From NCBI GenBank assembly GCA_951799425.1, contig OX637393.1:7758244-7822243 (forward strand): a stretch of 64,000 nt of DNA, read 5' to 3'. The stretch's first letter is position 1; each line of letters opens with the position of its first letter. Of the stretch, positions 58,504 to 64,000 are shown piece by piece. The position numbers and the translations under genes were made by a program. The notes below the pieces were generated by a model. The model worked only from the letters and a program-made list of their open reading frames with translations. It made no database searches and was not told where the DNA came from. The DNA is from Ilex aquifolium. Its lineage: Eukaryota > Streptophyta > Magnoliopsida > Aquifoliales > Aquifoliaceae.

Positions 58504-59715
58504 CTACACACTCTGCTGTGGACAAGCAATGTTTCCGACGACTTCACTTCCTCTACAATTGCGTTCTTCGTTGTCCGCGGCAGATTTCTTGAACCTTTTG
58601 CAAGCTTCTAGCATAACAAGAGTGAATAACAAGGCCCCGAAGATGACATAATATGCAATCTCCCACCCCATCCCAGGCTTCAATATCTCGTATCCGATGA
58701 ACACATTGGCAATACCCAAGGCAAGGACTATGTATCCCACATAATGATGGTAGATGTTCCAATAACATCTGTACTTATGGTCCTTATGGGGTCGGAGACG
58801 GAGAGCCAAGACCTGAAGTATCCCAAGAGAGAAGACTGTGGTTCCAATGGCCATATGGTCGGTATGATGGACACCGGAAGACATGAGACGAAGTGCAATA
58901 CCAGTTGCCCATCCCACCACACCGATCAAGAAGGCCGAGCACTGGCATGAAACATGAAGGTAGAACCACAAAGGGTCTGAGGGTCGGAAAACCTTCAAGT
59001 ACCTTGCTAGCATAAATCCAATAGGCATCATCGTACCCCAGCTAATTACATTCAATGCTCCATGAATGTTGCGCAATTTGGATTTTGATTTTCCTCCCTT
59101 TGTTGGCACTGATATTCCAGAAGAAAAGTCTAAAGTTCCCATTGATTGAATATGTTGTTCAGAGAGACCATGCATCCCCAAATCATTACCTGATGAGATG
59201 GGACCGTCTTGCCAAAGATGGTTTATTATGGTAGTGTTTGTTGGAAGCTCCAAAGTAGCAAATATAGTAATCTCATTGTCCATAAAAGTGGCCGACAGAT
59301 CGGACACTTTGAGACTCAATTCTCCCTCTAACAATTGAGTGGCATAGCTATTGATAGGAGAAGTGTAGGCCTTCATTGTTCCGTCCAATTCTTGGTATGC
59401 AATCAATGCTTGTGTGCCTACCATTCCTTTCGATGTAGGATTGATTCCCCATGCAACCCATGTTCTTGAAGATGATTGGGTGTGTCGATAACCTATTTGA
59501 ACAGTACTTGAAGATGGGTAGTATGTCCAATACAAAAAAGAGTTCAAAACAGGAAGATCAACGCATGAAGCAAAGTGATGATCATCATCCTCCTTGTTTG
59601 GGAACACAAAACTGGCACATGATTGTGTGGTAGAAGGAGGAGAGATTGCAATGGAAGAAAAAAACAGCGATGACATTATGACAAAAAGAAGCAGAAAACA
59701 TGATGTAGAAGCCAT
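58504..59715 (-). CDS. Cytochrome b561 and DOMON domain protein, gene 3
   Basis: Intact 403-aa paralogue, ATG at 59715 on the minus strand. Closest to gene 2 (shares C6, Y117, D146, E343, M349 and V403) but keeps D178, K376, G394 and N395 like gene 1; M14 in the signal peptide is private. Domains and the four heme histidines are as in gene 1. The promoter spacing equals that of gene 1. Genes 3 and 2 follow one another head-to-tail on the minus strand, 3.65 kb apart. Confidence 0.95.
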   Translation of the reverse strand: MASTSCFLLLFVIMSSLFFSSIAISPPSTTQSCASFVFPNKEDDDHHFASCVDLPVLNSFLYWTYYPSSSTVQIGYRHTQSSSRTWVAWGINPTSKGMVGTQALIAYQELDGTMKAYTSPINSYATQLLEGELSLKVSDLSATFMDNEITIFATLELPTNTTIINHLWQDGPISSGNDLGMHGLSEQHIQSMGTLDFSSGISVPTKGGKSKSKLRNIHGALNVISWGTMMPIGFMLARYLKVFRPSDPLWFYLHVSCQCSAFLIGVVGWATGIALRLMSSGVHHTDHMAIGTTVFSLGILQVLALRLRPHKDHKYRCYWNIYHHYVGYIVLALGIANVFIGYEILKPGMGWEIAYYVIFGALLFTLVMLEACKRFKKSAADNEERNCRGSEVVGNIACPQQSV

Positions 59716-59869
59716 GGTTGCCAATGTTCTTGGACGAAGAACACAGTCGGATTTGATGAACGATGATCAACGACAAGAAGAAGTTGTTAGGAGACAAAAT
59801 GGTTTTGAAGAAGACGAGGAGAGAGAAGAGGTACTAGGATGTGGTCTGTTAGGTGAGTATGGAAGACTT

Positions 59870-59877
59870 TATTTATA
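59870..59877 (-). promoter_or_regulatory. TATA box of gene 3
   Basis: TATAAATA on the minus strand, 162 bp upstream of the ATG. Confidence 0.75.
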
Positions 59878-60257
59878 CGATGCATATGTCACAGTTTCTT
59901 AATTCTTCTGGAATTGAGTTTTCTTTATTTCTTATTTACTTGGACTTCAATTTTGGCAATTAGAACCAATTTAGAACTGTAATTTTGAAAATAACCAATC
60001 ACCTTAGCCTTTTGATAAGCTTTGAGAATCTAGTGAAATTTTCTTTTCTAAAGAGTCCCGAAAAGATTCAGAAAAAGAAAGAGGGAGGAATGTGTCAGTT
60101 AGTTACTTCCATATTGCTGTGGTTCCATATGTCTCTGTTAATTATTACATTCTGGTCCCTTTAAATTACTTTCATGTTAGAGTGACCCCCAACAGAAATT
60201 TAAACTGGCATTGGACCTTAATTCCCAAATGAACGAATCATGATTTTTGTTGCAAAT

Positions 60258-61185
60258 TAAATCTTAATCACTTCGACCACCAAGATCTCACGTAGATTGC
60301 TTTTTGCTTAAGGGAACGGACAAATTATTATTATTTTGGTTAATTTAGAAATTTCCTCCCAATTAAATAGTCATAGGGTACCAAGCTTGGGACCGTCCTT
60401 CCATGGCTTATCTTATTTCGAATGTCCAAAACAAATCATATGCCATAGTTTAATTAACACCTACTATATCTTTTCTAGGGTCGTCCCCAAAACAACCCTA
60501 AAGGGGCGTGAAGAGACTTAACAATGCCTAGGTGGTTCTCTTCATGGTTTATATCATAGGAATAAAGGAAGTCTCGGTGCATAAAATTTTGGTTATTTGG
60601 ACAATATAATATGTATGTGGTCTTATCGGGTTCGACTATAATACCAGAAAATAAATTTTGGGTACTATATCTTATTTTTTAGGTCAATCACAATGTGACA
60701 CGTATAAAGATTTATTTTTTTATTATTTACTTTATTCTACTGTTTTATTTTATTATTTTCATGATTAATGATTCAAATAACTCAAACGAAAGTCACTGAC
60801 CAAGAATCATCTCGGGTATGGTACCGAATAATTAAATCTTGATAACATGACCATATTCAGTCAGATTTTGTGCGGCTCAACCTGTATGCTCTCTGATCAT
60901 AATGAAAATGTTTTATCGTTGCACAAGGATTTGTCCTTAAATTTTATTTAGATTTATTTACTTTAAGCTTAATATAAAATGTAATTATATTAAGATTTAG
61001 TATAATTACAAGTATTTTGTTCTCCATAATACGGGAAGGGTGCTAATTGTCAGGATGCAATGATAGGTGTGACAGAATATTGTGGAGAGGCGAGGGACTA
61101 AAGCAGATGTGTTATGTTAGAGGTTTAGAAGGGGTTCGTTTCAAAACCATTGGGTTTAGAGGGTTTTATCCGCGTTTTTTAGGTT
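60258..61185 (+). repeat. Extra direct copy of the gene downstream spacer
   Basis: From 60258 the sequence turns back and repeats the spacer in plus orientation, mirroring 56900-57760, then enters the first 55-60 bases of a unit head (GGTTTAGAAGGGGTTCG at 61125) and stops near 61185. No gene copy follows. Confidence 0.8.
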
Positions 61186-61264
61186 TTACCCCAACTCATG
61201 GGGTTTTCAAAAAAAATAACCAAAAGAGAGTTGTTTTGAAAGTATTTTTTAAACCCAGGTTGTT

Positions 61265-61445
61265 TTGAAAACGTCAATTGGAATGACGTTTTTAGACCAA
61301 AAGACGTTAGTTCGAGTAACATATTTAGGCTAAAAATGTCAGTTGGTCTGACGTTTTTTGTGCAACAGAAGCGGGCATTAGACCACCTAAAAACGTCAGT
61401 TGGAATGACGCCTTCTAAAAACGTCAGTCCAAATGACATTTTTAA
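61265..61445. repeat. Cluster of ACGTCA/TGACGT dyads (copy 2)
   Basis: Five dyads with a 7-base spacer between GTCA and TGAC, for example ACGTCAATTGGAATGACGT and ACGTCAGTTGGAATGACGC; one is degenerate and one carries the spacer in the opposite orientation. Confidence 0.75.
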
Positions 61446-61908
61446 TGCAAAACCTAACTGTTTTTTCTCCCTCTTTTTATGAGTAAAATGTTTAATTTTT
61501 ATTTATTAAAAAATTTAATTATATTCAGTAAATAAATTTTGAACATTTAAAAATAGATAAATTTTCGTCGTTCCTACTGACGTTTTGTTGTTTTGCTCCC
61601 TAAAACTGATTTGCTCCCTCTCTTTTTTATGAGTAAATATTTAATTTTATTTATTTAAAAATTTAATTATATTCAATAAACAAATTTTGATCATTTAAAA
61701 ATACATAAATTTTGAGCATATCAAACTTTAAAAAATGAAAACGTATACATATAATTAATTTTAATTTTATCATATAATTTTAAACGCATACATATAATAA
61801 AAATAAATTTTTATTTTTAATGTTGATCATGTCGACAATAATGTTTATTAAGCGGTGTAAAAATTTCATAACACTTTACAGTGAATCTGATAGGGGTAAA
61901 AAAGGCGG
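61446..61908. other. AT-rich spacer beyond ORF-B
   Basis: Contains a diverged tandem duplication of about 140 bp (61462-61560 and 61610-61710, both with TATGAGTAAAATGTTTAATT-like text). No gene. Confidence 0.6.
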
Positions 61909-62600
61909 TCAATAACGTGGTTGATATTGAAAACAACATAAAAGATTATTGAGTACACATAAACAAGATGGGATAAAAGTGTCAGACGCATCATCGTCCA
62001 AATCAGAGAAATTAGAAAGTTCATCATCAGAAACAAGTAACGGATCCTCTAAAATTTCAATTTCGGCATATTCAGAATCAAAATGCTCTGTTTTTGCATA
62101 ATCGATTGCATGGAAACGATCAAGACGATGCTGCATTTGATCATTATCAAGTTCAAGCTTTGATATGACCTCGTCATGATTGTTTGAATCCTGTGAATTG
62201 TAAATATCAGCCGAACGTGCCTTTGGTACCGCAAGTCCATGGCAACAACAAAATACTTCAAGGTCACAATGTTTGTCATATAACTGTCGACATCTTAGTG
62301 TGGGTTCGATATGAGCACCTGGAGGTGGATAGTCAGTTGCAGGCCCAACAATTACATGTCCAGCTTGACCGGTGGGTGATAAGGGTTGATGAGCTCATTG
62401 TGGAATGCACGCTTTCGTCCATACCAGGTTACACCACTGGAATCAACATATGATTCAATAGAAGGAACTTTGTTCAGTGATGTTGATCTGTCAGTTGAGC
62501 GTTCACGTTTGTTAGCCGAAGATGAACTATTTTGGTTATTGCGTGAAGTAGAACCTTCATTGGTTTGACTGTATTGTGTATGTGATGTGCACATATACAT
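61909..62600 (-). pseudogene. ORF-B, unknown function (copy 2), one frameshift
   Basis: Minus-strand frame from the ATG at 62600. The Ser/Asn-rich N-terminus and SIESYVDSSGVTWYGRK match copy 1. The frame shifts near 62370 (after NPYHP), after which it continues to the stop at 61909: DYPPPGAHIEP, QMQHRLDRFHAI and DDASDTFIPS. Together with copy 1 it indicates an ancestral protein of about 230-240 residues with a polar N-terminus, a conserved middle and an acidic C-terminal part. No known domain recognised. Confidence 0.65.
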
Positions 62601-62925
62601 TTTGTTTGGTGATGGTGCATTTACACAATTGTGAATGCTAGTATATATATGCTCGGTTTGGCAATTTAAAATTGTAGTGAAATGACATTACACTGCAAAG
62701 TTCGGGACTGATTTGATAGTGATACAAAATGACAACGAAAAGGTTGGGATATGACATTACACTGCAAAGTTCAGAACTGATTTAACAATGACAGGATGAG
62801 ATAATGAAAAAGTTGAGATATGAAAATACACTAAATAAACTAATAAAGCTACGATATTGATTAAAGTAAATAGGACGTTGACATAAACGTTATATGCTTA
62901 ATAAGGTGGATGCTAATTACATTTG
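62601..62925. other. Spacer between ORF-B and ORF-A (copy 2)
   Basis: AT-rich; contains two near-repeats of ATGACATTACACTGCAAAGTTC (62683 and 62752). It may hold the ORF-B promoter, but none was identified. Confidence 0.5.
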
Positions 62926-63369
62926 TTAATTTTCATCAGACATATACTCATCTGATAGGTATTGTTCATTAAACAATACATTAGATCGCTCAATAGCTGT
63001 CAACTCCCTGCCAAATACAGTTGCCACCATGTCCGATACTAGTTGGAGCATATAATATCGGCACTTACACAACATCACCCCATTATTCCCTTTTCGTACA
63101 CGTTTAACTGCTGCTTCATAGTTCACTTTATTCCTTCGCGTCATGGTAAGTGAAATTCTATGTGGCACCAGTATACCAAGTTCTCTCAGATCTGTGCATA
63201 ATGAGTGTGATTCATTAGCACGAAAAGCCCACTCTCGTCGGAGTCCAACAAAATACTCATTTGGATTAGAAAATCTCTCACTCTTGTAATCATCATCTCG
63301 CTCTTGTAATAACCAAACTGGTTCATGGCTTTGGCTGTTATCATCTGCTCGTGGTCTTGAAGTAGACAT
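62926..63369 (-). CDS. ORF-A, unknown protein (147 aa)
   Basis: Intact minus-strand frame from the ATG at 63369 (MSTSRPR) to the stop at 62926; further codons upstream are open but lack support. It is rich in charged residues, with a basic middle (TMTRRNKVNYEAAVKRVRKG), CKCRYYML, and an acidic end YLSDEYMSDE. A degenerate copy exists at 22567-22830 next to a second ORF-B, so the pair travels together. No transposase, zinc finger or other family recognised; a transposon accessory protein is the most economical idea. Confidence 0.55.
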   Translation of the reverse strand: MSTSRPRADDNSQSHEPVWLLQERDDDYKSERFSNPNEYFVGLRREWAFRANESHSLCTDLRELGILVPHRISLTMTRRNKVNYEAAVKRVRKGNNGVMLCKCRYYMLQLVSDMVATVFGRELTAIERSNVLFNEQYLSDEYMSDEN

Positions 63370-63411
63370 AATGTGCAAAACATATAATACGAACCACCTC
63401 GTAATCATCAT

Positions 63412-64000
63412 CTCGCTCGTGGTCTTGAAGTAGACATAGTGGTTTTCATTGTCTTAAATGCTTTAATTGTAGTCACTTATTTTGTCATATAAGTACATTT
63501 GTCAGTATTTCAGTAGTGTGTAGTCACCTTTATATTTGAGTTGATGGTCAAACATTAAAAAAAGAGTGTAGTAAGTGTGACTACACACTATTATCTGTCA
63601 TCGTAACCACACACTGGTATGTAGTGACTGTGATTGCACACTGAGACGTCTACTAAATTAAAGTTACTAAATCCTGATTCACTCTTATTCCTACTGTGTA
63701 GTCACAGGATATTAATTGTGACTAAACACCAGTGCATTGAAGTGCAATGCAGAGTCTTCATTAACGTTTATTGCTGAACAAGAAACAGTTAGACTGAGTG
63801 ACAATTGTATCATTGTTAGTCATTGTGACTACACACTAGGTCAATGTCAGTCAGTGTGACTACACACTGGTTCAATGTCAGTCAGTGTGACTACACACTG
63901 GTACAATGTCAATCAGTGTGACTACACATTGTTATAATGTCAGTGAGTGTGACTACACAATGCTGTAATGTCATTAATTGAGGTTGTAAACTAGCATACT
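63412..64000. other. Upstream region of ORF-A with short tandem repeats
   Basis: Begins with a duplicate of a piece of ORF-A (CGTGGTCTTGAAGTAGACAT at 63417, also at 63350). The remainder is rich in GTGTGACTACACAC-type motifs. The window ends inside this region, so the element boundary is not visible. Confidence 0.5.
63811..63963 (+). repeat. 31-32-bp tandem repeat, about five copies
   Basis: The unit reads CAATGTCAGTCAGTGTGACT followed by ACACACTGGTT; the GTGT...ACAC arms can pair. Related single motifs are scattered through 63500-63740. Confidence 0.85.

Larger units (their letters stand above)
56886..60257 (-). repeat. Segmental duplication unit C3 (gene 3 unit, inverted)
   Basis: 56886-58503 matches the gene 1 downstream spacer in reverse, 58504-59715 is gene 3, and 59716-60257 matches the gene 1 upstream region. 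57960-58260 differs from the ATTAAAATTCGA-rich segment found downstream of genes 1 and 2. The unit breaks at 60257. Confidence 0.85.

Overview
This window is plant nuclear DNA, most likely from an angiosperm and probably a eudicot. It is AT-rich and dominated by plant transposons: an Athila-type Ty3/gypsy element primed by tRNA-Asp, Ty1/copia remnants, hAT elements, Stowaway- and Tourist-like MITEs, Helitron-like pieces and tRNA-derived SINEs. The host genes are plant families. No bacterial, organellar or CRISPR features were seen.

Layout. 1-9019 is a nearly complete, apparently young Ty3/gypsy LTR retrotransposon with one intact gag-pol frame; its 5' LTR is cut by the window edge. 9020-14524 is intergenic DNA with a Stowaway MITE, fold-back elements, a Helitron-like element, a hAT-type MITE with a nested insertion, and a SINE. 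14525-14953 (minus) is a small DUF538/SVB-like gene. 15200-21300 is a dense run of short elements, several with visible target-site duplications. 21901-24953 is a hAT-like element carrying remnants of two unrecognised ORFs (called ORF-A and ORF-B here). A second, inverted copy of the same ORF pair lies at 61260-63369. 25805-29402 is a decayed Ty1/copia element.

29693-61185 is a multi-copy segmental duplication. It holds three nearly identical intact genes for a DOMON plus cytochrome b561 membrane protein: 35715-36926 (plus), 53638-54849 (minus) and 58504-59715 (minus). The repeat unit reads: short TE-like head, copia RT fragment, gene, downstream spacer. Units appear tandem in plus orientation on the left and tandem in minus orientation on the right, with a breakpoint near 52239. 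Later insertions can be dated relative to the duplication because other copies preserve empty sites: a MULE-like element (29998-30259), a hAT element with an internally deleted transposase (38460-41685), an 8.4-kb non-coding LTR retrotransposon (43161-51571) and a 700-bp MULE-like element (52481-53180).

Most striking observations. (1) The LTRs of the non-coding element carry arrays of stem-loops whose stems differ between classes but stay complementary, around an 18-nt apical segment of constant layout. (2) The ORF-A/ORF-B pair occurs twice, each time with ACGTCA/TGACGT dyads beyond ORF-B. (3) The three DOMON-b561 genes remain open inside a rearranged repeat, one with a 25-bp deletion just below its TATA box. 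All comparisons were made by eye; no alignment or database search was run.
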